A DNA stretch of 32,382 nucleotides from Hymenobacter psychrotolerans DSM 18569 (GTDB lineage: Bacteria; Bacteroidota; Bacteroidia; Cytophagales; Hymenobacteraceae), in NCBI RefSeq assembly GCF_900142395.1, contig NZ_FRAS01000033.1, positions 1 through 32,382 on the forward strand, given 5' to 3'. The notes under the pieces were generated by a model. The model was not told where the DNA came from. It made no database searches and was given only the letters and a program-made list of their open reading frames with translations. The first letter of the stretch is position 1. Each line of letters begins with the position of its first letter. The position numbers and the translations under genes were made by a program. Positions 14,744 to 22,187 of the stretch are shown piece after piece.

Positions 14744-15654
14744 CGCAGCCAGCCGTTGGCATCGAGCCAGTTCTGCAGCCGTTCGGTCCAGTTGTCTTTA
14801 GTGGTTTTGTTGTTGAGGCCGAAGCCGTGGCCGCCCCGCGGGTACAGGTGCATCTCGGCCGGCACCTTGTGGCGCAGGCAGGCTTCGTAGAACCGCAGGC
14901 TGTTCTGCACAGGCACCGTGGTGTCGTCGGCGGCGTGCACCAGGAAGGTCGGGGGCGTCTGGGGAGTTACCTGTAGCTCGTTGGAGTACAGCCGAATCTG
15001 GTCGGCTGCCGGCTTGGTGCCCAGCAGGTTGTTGCGGGAACCGGCGTGCATCAGGCTGTCGGAAAGGCTGATGACGGGATAGAGCAGCACCAGAAAATCG
15101 GGCCGGACGCTGGTGTTGGGGGCGTCCTGAGTGGCGGGCCTGCTGAAATGCGTGCCGGCCGTAGCGGCCAGGTGCCCGCCCGCCGAAAAGCCCATCAGCC
15201 CCACCCGCGCCGGATTCACGCCATACTCCGCGGCCCGCTGCCGCACCAGCCGCAACGCCTGCTGCGCATCCTGGAGCGGAGCAATGGTTTTGTCGGGCTG
15301 GGTCTGGTCGTTGGGCAGGCGGTATTTCAGCACGAAGGCCGTAATGCCCATTTCGGTGAGCCGCTTGGCCACGTCGGAGCCTTCACTGTCGATGGAAAGG
15401 CGCGCGTAGCCACCGCCGGGGCAGATAATAACGGCTGTGCCGTTGGCTTTGTCTTTGGCCGGCCGGAATACCTGCAGCGTCGGCTGCACCACATTCGACA
15501 CCCGCACCCCGCCGTTGTCGAGCGTAATGCTTTTCTCCTGCAGGTCGGTGGCAATAGAGTTAGGAATGGTGCCGCTGTAGAGCGAAATCGTGCTCTGGGC
15601 AAGAGCAGAAGGCAGGGCGGCAAGCATCAGCAGCGTGGAAAAAATCGTTTTCAT
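14740..15654 (-). CDS. Secreted alpha/beta hydrolase, acetyl-esterase/BD-FAE-like
   Basis: The 304-residue product begins with a signal peptide (MKTIFSTLLMLAALPSALA-Q, cleavage near residue 19), so it acts in the periplasm or outside. Catalytic elements are the oxyanion stretch ICPGGGYARLS (77-87), the nucleophile Ser157 in GFSAGG, Asp244 in HAADDTTVP and His276 in RGGHGFGL. This HGGG-like loop and DDxxVP pattern fit bacterial acetylxylan or feruloyl esterases that remove ester groups from plant polysaccharides; the substrate is inferred. No glycoside hydrolases or SusCD genes are nearby. It is convergent with the preceding small gene, and their stop codons overlap. Confidence 0.85.
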   Translation of the reverse strand: MKTIFSTLLMLAALPSALAQSTISLYSGTIPNSIATDLQEKSITLDNGGVRVSNVVQPTLQVFRPAKDKANGTAVIICPGGGYARLSIDSEGSDVAKRLTEMGITAFVLKYRLPNDQTQPDKTIAPLQDAQQALRLVRQRAAEYGVNPARVGLMGFSAGGHLAATAGTHFSRPATQDAPNTSVRPDFLVLLYPVISLSDSLMHAGSRNNLLGTKPAADQIRLYSNELQVTPQTPPTFLVHAADDTTVPVQNSLRFYEACLRHKVPAEMHLYPRGGHGFGLNNKTTKDNWTERLQNWLDANGWLR

Positions 15655-15783
15655 GAAGTGCAGCAGGGTTTAGCTACCAGAACTTGTGGGGCGGTTACGA
15701 GTACGCCAGCGGAAAGATAAGTTTCAGGAGAATTCGCTGGTAAACAACGCAGGTTGTGGGGTCCCGTTGTGAGGCCCTTACGC

Positions 15784-15820
15784 AAAAAAAGTCCCGCTGG
15801 CTAGCTGCCAGCGGGACTTT
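15784..15820 (-). terminator. Rho-independent terminator of the efflux operon
   Basis: AAAGTCCCGCTGGC (15788-15801) pairs perfectly with GCCAGCGGGACTTT (15807-15820) around a 5-nt loop. The minus-strand copy ends in a run of seven Ts (plus-strand A-run 15784-15790), 24 nt past the stop of the permease gene. Confidence 0.92.
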
Positions 15821-15843
15821 GTAGTGGAACAGCCAGGCCGGTT

Positions 15844-18800
15844 TTAGTGAGCCGGCAGCAGCTTCGGAGCGTCAGGACCGTTGGGGTCCGGGTCTGGCTT
15901 GTCCTGGTCAGGGCCGCCGTGCTCTTCGTCGGGCTTGTAGTTGGCTTCCAGCTCGGCCAGCTTCTCCTTGCCATAGGCAAAGCGCGTGATGAGCACGTAG
16001 AGCACCGGCACAATGAAGATGGCCAGCAGCGTAGCCGAGAGCATCCCGCCAAATACGGTCCAGCCGATGGTCTGGCGGCTTTGGGCACCCGCGCCGGAAG
16101 CAAATACCAGCGGCAGCACGCCCAGAATAAAGGCCAGCGAGGTCATGATGATGGGGCGCAGGCGCAGGCGCACGGCTTCCAGCGTGGCATCCACCAGCGG
16201 CATGCCCTTGTCTACCCGCTCTTTGGCAAATTCGATAATCAGAATGGCGTTTTTGGCCGACAAACCAATCAGCGTAATCAGACCAATCTGGGCGTAGACG
16301 TTGTTGGTGAGCTTGGGCAGGAAAATCAGGGCCACAATAGCTCCGAAAGCGCCCAGCGGCACGGCCAGCAGCACCGAAAACGGCACCGACCAGCTTTCAT
16401 ACAGCGCCGCCAGAAACAGAAACACAAACGTGAGCGACAACGCGAAGATGTACACCGTCTGCCCGCCGGCCAGCTGCTCTTCGCGGCTCAGGCCCGAAAA
16501 CTCGTAGCCGTAGCCCGCCGGCAGGCTCTGCGCTGCCGTTTCCTGCAGCGCCTTGATGGCGTCGCCGGAGCTGTAGCCGGGAGCCGCGTTGCCGTTGATT
16601 TCGGCGGAGCGGAACAGGTTGTAGTGCGAGATAAGCGGCGCGCTTTCCGTGCGCTTGTAGCTCGTGAGCGTGCTCAGGGGCACCATGCCGCCGCTGGAGT
16701 TGCGCACGTAATACTGCCCCAGGTTGCTGATATCGGCGCGGTACATGGAGTCGGCCTGCGTCACGACGCGGAAGTTGCGGCCGTACGCCGTGAAGTCATT
16801 CACGTAGGACGAGCCCAGGTACGTGCGCAGCGCCGTGCCTATATCAGCAATGGATACGCCCAGCTTCTTGGCTTTCTCTCTGTCAATAGTGAGCTGGTAG
16901 CCGGGCGTGTTGGCGGTGAAGAACGAGAAGGCCCCCGTAATTTCCGGCCGCTTGCGCAGCGCCCCCAGAAAATTCTGGAGCGTGGCGTCGAAGTTCTTGA
17001 TGTTGCCGCCGGCTTCGCGCTCCTGCAGCACAAAGCTAAAGCCACCCGTGTTGCCGAGGCCCGGAATGGCCGGCGGCGAAATCACCACGATGTTGGCTTC
17101 CTTCAGCCGGCTCAGGCGCTGGTTGATGGTGGCAATCAGGCTTTGCAGCTGCAACTCCTTGTCTTTGCGCTCGTCCCAGGGCAGCAGCTGGCAGAACACG
17201 GTGCCGCTGTTCGATTTGGACGAGAAGTTCACGGCATTCAGGCCGCCCAGACCGGCATAGTGGCGGATGCCCTTCACCTGGCTCAGCTCCTTCATAATTT
17301 CCTTCAGCGTGCTCACGGTGCGCTCCGTGGAAGCTGCTTCGGGCAAATTGAAGGTGATGATGAGGCGGCCTTCGTCTTCGGTTGGGATGAAGCCGCCGGG
17401 TTTCTTGGCAAACAGCAGCCCGGTGCCGGCAATAATGCACACCAGAATGATGACCACGAAGCGCGAATGTTTGATGCCCTTCTGCACGCCCTTGCCGTAG
17501 CGGGCCGTCACCCTATCAAACCAGGCGTTGAACTTGAAAAAGAACTTGTCCAGTCCGGTGGAGTTTTCGTCGCGCTTGTGGGGCTTGAGCAGCAGCACGC
17601 ACAGGGCCGGCGTGAGCGAAAGCGCCACAAAGGCCGAAATCAGCACCGAAATGGCAATGGTGATGGCAAACTGCTGGTACAGGCGGCCCGTGATGCCCGG
17701 AATGAAGCCCACCGGCACAAATACGGCCGCCAGAATCAGGGCAATGGCAATAACCGGGGCCGAAATTTCGCGCATGGCGGCCATGGTAGCATCCAGCGCG
17801 CTCATGCCCCGCTCGTTCATGTTGTGCTCCACGGCTTCCACCACCACAATGGCGTCATCCACTACAATACCGATGGCCAGCACAAAGCCGAACATGGTAA
17901 GCGTGTTGATAGTGAAGCCCAGCGGAATAAAGAACAGGAACGTGCCGATGATGGACACCGGAATAGCCAGTACCGGGATGAGCGTGGAGCGCCAGCTTTG
18001 CAGGAACAGAAACACCACCACAATCACGAGCAGCAGGGCCTCTACCAGCGTGTGCAGCACCTCATTGATAGACACTTTCACGACGCTGGCAGCCTCGAAC
18101 GGCACCACGTAGTCGAGGTCGGCCGGGAACTGCTTTTTGAGCTCGTTCATGGTGGCCAGCACATTTTCGTAGGTTTCCAGTGCGTTGGCGCCGGGGGCCT
18201 GGTACACGAGCAGGTAAGCAGCCCGGTTGCCGTCCACAAACGAGTTGTTGGCGTAGTTGAACTTGCCCAGCTCCAGGCGGGCCACGTCCTTCAGATACAC
18301 CACGGAGCCATCCTCGGGCCGGGTTTTCACGATGACGTTGCCGAACTCCTCGGTGTTGGCCAGGCGGCCCTGCACGAACACAATGTATTCAAACGTCTGG
18401 CCGGTCTGGGCCGGGGGCGCGCCAATGGAGCCGGCCGCAATCTGGGCGTTCTGCTCCTGGATAGCAGCCGATACGTCCTGGGCCGTTACGCCCAGCTGCG
18501 AGAGTTTATCGGGCTTGAGCCACACGCGCATCGAGAAGTCGTCGGCGCGGCTCACAATGTCGCCCACGCCCTTGGTGCGCAGCAGTGCGTCCTTGATGAA
18601 GAGGTTGGAATAGTTGTCGAGGAAGGTGGTATTGTGCGAGTTTTTGGGCGCGTAAAGAGCCACCAGCATCAGAATGCTGGGGTTCCGCTTGCGCACAATC
18701 AAACCCAGGCGCTGCACTTCCTGCGGCAGCGTGGGCTGGGCAATGCCCACCCGGTTCTGCACGTCAAGGGCGGCAATGTTGATGTCGGTGCCGACTTCGA

Positions 18801-19083
18801 AGTTCACCGTCATGCTCATCTGCCCGTTGCTGGTGCTGTTGCTTTGCAGATAAGTCATGCCGGGCGTGCCGTTCACCTGCACTTCCACGGGCGTAGCCAC
18901 GGTTTGCTCCACGGTCTGCGCGTCGGCGCCGGTGTAGGTGCCGCTGACGGATACGGTGGGCGGCGTAATCTCCGGATACTGGCCTACCGGCAAGTTCAGG
19001 ATGGCCAGCACCCCAACCAGCACAATCACCAGCGAGGTGACAATAGCCGTGACGGGGCGCCGAATAAAGGTTTCTGCAATCAT
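15844..19083 (-). CDS. RND multidrug efflux permease (HAE1/AcrB type)
   Basis: The 1079-residue inner-membrane pump starts MIAETFIRRPVTAIVTSLV. It has the proton-relay acids Asp409 and Asp410 in TM4 (VVDDAIVVVEAVE) and Lys944 in TM10 (GLSAKNAILIIEFA), at positions close to those of AcrB. Two large periplasmic loops follow TM1 and TM7, as in the family. The C-terminal tail is Pro/Asp-rich (DQDKPDPDPNGPDAP) and about 30 residues long. It exports drugs or other lipophilic compounds together with the adaptor and channel encoded upstream in the same operon. No TetR or MarR regulator lies in the window next to it. The substrate range cannot be told. Confidence 0.95.
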   Translation of the reverse strand: MIAETFIRRPVTAIVTSLVIVLVGVLAILNLPVGQYPEITPPTVSVSGTYTGADAQTVEQTVATPVEVQVNGTPGMTYLQSNSTSNGQMSMTVNFEVGTDINIAALDVQNRVGIAQPTLPQEVQRLGLIVRKRNPSILMLVALYAPKNSHNTTFLDNYSNLFIKDALLRTKGVGDIVSRADDFSMRVWLKPDKLSQLGVTAQDVSAAIQEQNAQIAAGSIGAPPAQTGQTFEYIVFVQGRLANTEEFGNVIVKTRPEDGSVVYLKDVARLELGKFNYANNSFVDGNRAAYLLVYQAPGANALETYENVLATMNELKKQFPADLDYVVPFEAASVVKVSINEVLHTLVEALLLVIVVVFLFLQSWRSTLIPVLAIPVSIIGTFLFFIPLGFTINTLTMFGFVLAIGIVVDDAIVVVEAVEHNMNERGMSALDATMAAMREISAPVIAIALILAAVFVPVGFIPGITGRLYQQFAITIAISVLISAFVALSLTPALCVLLLKPHKRDENSTGLDKFFFKFNAWFDRVTARYGKGVQKGIKHSRFVVIILVCIIAGTGLLFAKKPGGFIPTEDEGRLIITFNLPEAASTERTVSTLKEIMKELSQVKGIRHYAGLGGLNAVNFSSKSNSGTVFCQLLPWDERKDKELQLQSLIATINQRLSRLKEANIVVISPPAIPGLGNTGGFSFVLQEREAGGNIKNFDATLQNFLGALRKRPEITGAFSFFTANTPGYQLTIDREKAKKLGVSIADIGTALRTYLGSSYVNDFTAYGRNFRVVTQADSMYRADISNLGQYYVRNSSGGMVPLSTLTSYKRTESAPLISHYNLFRSAEINGNAAPGYSSGDAIKALQETAAQSLPAGYGYEFSGLSREEQLAGGQTVYIFALSLTFVFLFLAALYESWSVPFSVLLAVPLGAFGAIVALIFLPKLTNNVYAQIGLITLIGLSAKNAILIIEFAKERVDKGMPLVDATLEAVRLRLRPIIMTSLAFILGVLPLVFASGAGAQSRQTIGWTVFGGMLSATLLAIFIVPVLYVLITRFAYGKEKLAELEANYKPDEEHGGPDQDKPDPDPNGPDAPKLLPAH

Positions 19084-19184
19084 TTCGTAGGAGCTGTTAG
19101 CTGCGGGCAGCTGGCTGGTAGCAAATTCAGAACGCCCTGTCGAGCTGCCTCTCGGCCAACTTGGTAGGACGACTCTTCGGATTC

Positions 19185-20333
19185 TTACTTTTTGGCGCCC
19201 TGGGCGGGAGCACCGGCTGCGGCCGGCGTACCGGTCTGAATCTGGCCACCGTCGCGGAGGCGGTTCAGGCCTTCGGTCACGACTTTGTCGCCTTCCTTCA
19301 CGCCTTCCATTATCACAATCTGGTCGCGGAGGCGCGGGCCCAGCTGCACCTTACGCTGGTAGGCTTTGCTGCTGTCGCCGGCCACAAACACGAAGTTTTC
19401 GCCCATCTGCTCCACCACGGCCTTGTACGGCACCACAATACGGCGCCCCGACTGCCGGTTGAGCACGCTCAGCACGGCGCTCATGCCATCTTTGAGCTTG
19501 CGCTGCGGATTGGCAAACTGCACCCGAATCTGCACGGTCCCGGTCTGCTGGTTTACGCCCCGGTCGATGGCCAGAATTTTGCCGGGCTGCTCGTAGCGCG
19601 TGCCATCGGGCAGCAGCAGCCGGAAGGTGGAGTCGTTTTTGCCGCCACCCTGGCGCTGCAGATCCGTGAAGCGGGTGAGGTCGGACTCCGTAATGACGAA
19701 ATCCACGCCCATCGGGTCTTCGCCGCTGATGGTGTTGAGCAGCGTGGAGCCGGGGCTCACCTGCGCGCCCAGCCGCACCTGCGAAATGCCGATCCGGCCC
19801 GCAAATGGCGCTTTTATCAGGGAATAGTCGAGGTCGGTGCGGGCGGCGGCCACGTTGGCCTGCGCCACTGCTACCTGGGCCTGAGCCGTGGCGTAGGCCG
19901 TTTGGGCATTGTCCACAATCTGCAGCGCAATGGCATCCTGCTTGGCCAAACGCTGGTAGCGCTCCAGGTTCACTTTGGCATTCTGCACGGTGGCGCGGGT
20001 GCTGCTCAGGCCGGCCAGCGCCTGCTGGTAGGCGGCCTGGTACTTGCGCCGGTCTATTTCGTAGAGCGTTTTGCCCTTCGGCACCGCTTCGCCGTCCTTA
20101 AAGAAAATCTGGGTGATGAAGCCGGCCACCTGGCTGCGCAGCTCCACGTTGTTGATGGCGACTACGTTGGCCGGATACTCGTCGTAGTACACGGCGTCGC
20201 TGGTTTGGGCGGTTATCAGCGTAACGGGCGTGGCGGGCGGCGGACCGGCAGGCTTGTCGGCGTCTTTGTTGCCGCAGCCTGCAAAGGCAAACAGGCCAGC
20301 AGCGTAGGACAGAGCGAGAATCGTATGTTTCAT
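19185..20333 (-). CDS. RND efflux periplasmic adaptor (MFP), lipoprotein
   Basis: The 382-residue product has a lipoprotein signal ending FAFAGC with Cys20. The two lipoyl half-motifs are at about 63-94 (VELRSQVAGFITQIFFKDGE) and 171-196 (LIKAPFAGRIGISQVRLG). Between them lies an alpha-hairpin (about 97-168) that contacts the outer-membrane channel. The beta-barrel and membrane-proximal parts follow, ending in a Gly/Ala-rich tail. It couples the AcrB-type pump to the TolC-type channel. It sits 113 bp after the TolC gene and 101 bp before the permease on the same strand. Confidence 0.93.
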   Translation of the reverse strand: MKHTILALSYAAGLFAFAGCGNKDADKPAGPPPATPVTLITAQTSDAVYYDEYPANVVAINNVELRSQVAGFITQIFFKDGEAVPKGKTLYEIDRRKYQAAYQQALAGLSSTRATVQNAKVNLERYQRLAKQDAIALQIVDNAQTAYATAQAQVAVAQANVAAARTDLDYSLIKAPFAGRIGISQVRLGAQVSPGSTLLNTISGEDPMGVDFVITESDLTRFTDLQRQGGGKNDSTFRLLLPDGTRYEQPGKILAIDRGVNQQTGTVQIRVQFANPQRKLKDGMSAVLSVLNRQSGRRIVVPYKAVVEQMGENFVFVAGDSSKAYQRKVQLGPRLRDQIVIMEGVKEGDKVVTEGLNRLRDGGQIQTGTPAAAGAPAQGAKK

Positions 20334-20446
20334 GGGGGCTTACGAGAGCGGAGATATGAGGGGCTGAAACGTAGACGGGGCTGGTGCTGGCGCCGTGATG
20401 GGCAACGGCACCTAAGCGCCCAGCGCCAGAATTCAGGTTTCTACAA

Positions 20447-21799
20447 TCAATACTGGGTGGGGAGGTTGCCCTGAGCGCGGAGCAGATCTACTTTGCTGCT
20501 CAACACCTGGAACAGAGCACTGTAGTAATTGAGCTGGGCCGTACGCAGCGTGGTCTGGGCCACAATTACGTCGAGGTAGGTTTTGATGCCCTCCCGGTAC
20601 TGCAGGTCTACCACCGAATACACCTCCTTAGACAAAGCCAGATTGCGCTGCCCCACTACGTAGTCGGCGTAGTAGCTTTTGTAGGTGGCCAGGGCCTGCT
20701 CATACTCCGTGTTGATGCGGTTGCGGGTAGCCAGAATGTCCTGGTCGAGGCGCTGGTCGGTGAGCCGCTCCCGGCGCAGGTTCTGCAGGCGGCGGCCCCC
20801 CTGAAAAATGGGTAGGCTCAGTTGCAGGCCGGCATAGGAATTCGGGAACCGCCGGCTGTATAAGTCGCCGAAGTTGTTGTTCTGGAACACGGCGTTGTAG
20901 TTGCCGAAGGCCGAAAGCGTGGGCAGAAAGCCCCAGCGGTAGTAGCTGATCTGCGCTTCCTGCAACACTTTCTGGGTCTGCAACTGCTGAATTTCGATGC
21001 GGTTGGCCGGTTCCAGCGCCACAGTGGTATCCACGGCGGCGTCGCGCATCAGCTGCAGCGTGTCGTAGCGCAGCGCCAGCGGCTGCGGGCCGGGCAGGCC
21101 CATCAGCTCCTTCAGGTACGCCGATTTGGCCTTGATGGCCTCAAACGCCTGCTTGCGGGATACAATAGAGTTGTTGAGCGAAATTTCGGCCTGCTTGAAG
21201 TCGGTTTTATCCACAATGCCGGCGTCGTAGCGGGCCTTGGCATCCTTCAGGCTCCGCTGCAGCCGCACAATGTCTTCACTGAGCACATCCAACTGGCGCT
21301 GGGAGAGCAGCACATCGTAGTACGCCTTGCTCACGTCCGACACCACATCAATGCGGACCGTGGTGGTGTTCTGCTCGTAGAACTGCCGCGACGGTTTGGC
21401 GCTGCGCAGCGCCAGGCGCACATCGTTGTTGTAGATGGCCTGCGTAGCCGAAAGCCCTACGGTAGAGGTATTTTTCAGCCCGATCTGGCGCGGCACGTTT
21501 ACGCCTTCCGCATTCGGAAAAACGGTGTAGGGCAGCTGGAAATAGTGCTGGCCCGTGGCGTTTACGCCCACCTGCGGCAGCCAGCCGGCCAGCCCGATGC
21601 GGATGGTGGCGTCGTTGCTTTCCTCATCAATGCGCGCCTGCCGTAGCACGGGCTGGTTCTGCAGCGCGAATTGCAGGCATTGTTCCAGCGTGAGCGGAGA
21701 GCCGGACGGGGGCGGTGCGGTTGGCTGGGCCTGCACCAGGCACGGGACAAGCACTAAGGCTCCCAGCAGAAGCTGGAGCGCCTGTTTCATGTGTTTCAT
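20447..21799 (-). CDS. TolC-family outer-membrane efflux channel
   Basis: Starting at MKHMKQALQLLLGALVLV, the 450-residue product has a signal peptide ending LVQA-Q. A start upstream at a GTG (21892) would place 31 unlikely residues ahead of it, so I rejected that. Two OEP repeats of long helices are visible, beginning LTLEQCLQFALQNQPVLRQA and, in the second half, NRIEIQQLQTQKVLQEAQI. Between helices lie short beta segments (VGVNATGQHYFQ, LSAFGNYNAVF). It forms the trimeric exit duct for the RND pump. It is the first gene of the operon; the ATG three codons later (21790) is an equally good start. Confidence 0.92.
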   Translation of the reverse strand: MKHMKQALQLLLGALVLVPCLVQAQPTAPPPSGSPLTLEQCLQFALQNQPVLRQARIDEESNDATIRIGLAGWLPQVGVNATGQHYFQLPYTVFPNAEGVNVPRQIGLKNTSTVGLSATQAIYNNDVRLALRSAKPSRQFYEQNTTTVRIDVVSDVSKAYYDVLLSQRQLDVLSEDIVRLQRSLKDAKARYDAGIVDKTDFKQAEISLNNSIVSRKQAFEAIKAKSAYLKELMGLPGPQPLALRYDTLQLMRDAAVDTTVALEPANRIEIQQLQTQKVLQEAQISYYRWGFLPTLSAFGNYNAVFQNNNFGDLYSRRFPNSYAGLQLSLPIFQGGRRLQNLRRERLTDQRLDQDILATRNRINTEYEQALATYKSYYADYVVGQRNLALSKEVYSVVDLQYREGIKTYLDVIVAQTTLRTAQLNYYSALFQVLSSKVDLLRAQGNLPTQY

Positions 21800-22187
21800 A
21801 AGAAGAAAAAAGCAGCTACTCCGATACGTAACTAAGCGGGTTTGGGCTGGGTGACCCAAGGGCAGATAAGGGGCGGCGACTTCACTAGGCACGCGCGCTG
21901 TTGCGGCTGCATGTTCAGCGGAGCTTAGAACCAGGAGCCGGTGGGGGGAACGGCAAACTGGCCTTACTAATCAACTGGTTGCGACACTACTACGCAGTAG
22001 CGGCAAAACCCGTCGGCACTCCGAAAACGGAGTACAGCATAGGTAAACCCGCTACCCCCCCGCATTGTTGAAATGCCAGACTGAAAAACCAGGTTTGAAG
22101 GCTACTCCAACCCTGGCTCGGAAAGTAAAAGAATCTGGTAATTTCTCAGGGTAAGACGTGTGCTACGTTTTCTGAGGGCAGATGTTT
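21800..22187. promoter_or_regulatory. Gene-free region upstream of the efflux operon
   Basis: I see no convincing gene here. It contains two small perfect dyads, CTACT-ACGC-AGTAG (21987-22000) and ACTCCG-AAAA-CGGAGT (22018-22033), about 190-235 bp ahead of the TolC start, and a terminator for the PBP1C transcript (22084-22116). The dyads could be operators for the efflux genes. Confidence 0.4.
22084..22116 (-). terminator. Rho-independent terminator after pbpC
   Basis: On the minus strand CCAGGGTTGGAG pairs with CTTCAAACCTGG around a TAGC loop, with 12 positions, one mismatch and one G-U pair, and is followed by TTTTT. It lies 72 nt past the PBP1C stop and separates this operon from the efflux operon. 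Confidence 0.8.

Noticed and set aside
14353..14976. A 207-codon plus-strand frame overlapping two other genes
   Set aside because: It is in conflict with the 101-residue frame and the secreted esterase, and its Gly/Arg/Ala-rich translation looks non-coding.
15847..19167. A 1106-codon open frame on the plus strand opposite the RND permease
   Set aside because: The translation is low-complexity, His/Gln/Arg-rich without family features, the usual antisense shadow of a GC-rich gene. The minus-strand frame is an unmistakable AcrB-type pump.
19161..20474. A 437-codon plus-strand frame opposite the adaptor gene
   Set aside because: It is a shadow of the adaptor, whose lipobox and lipoyl motifs are clear.
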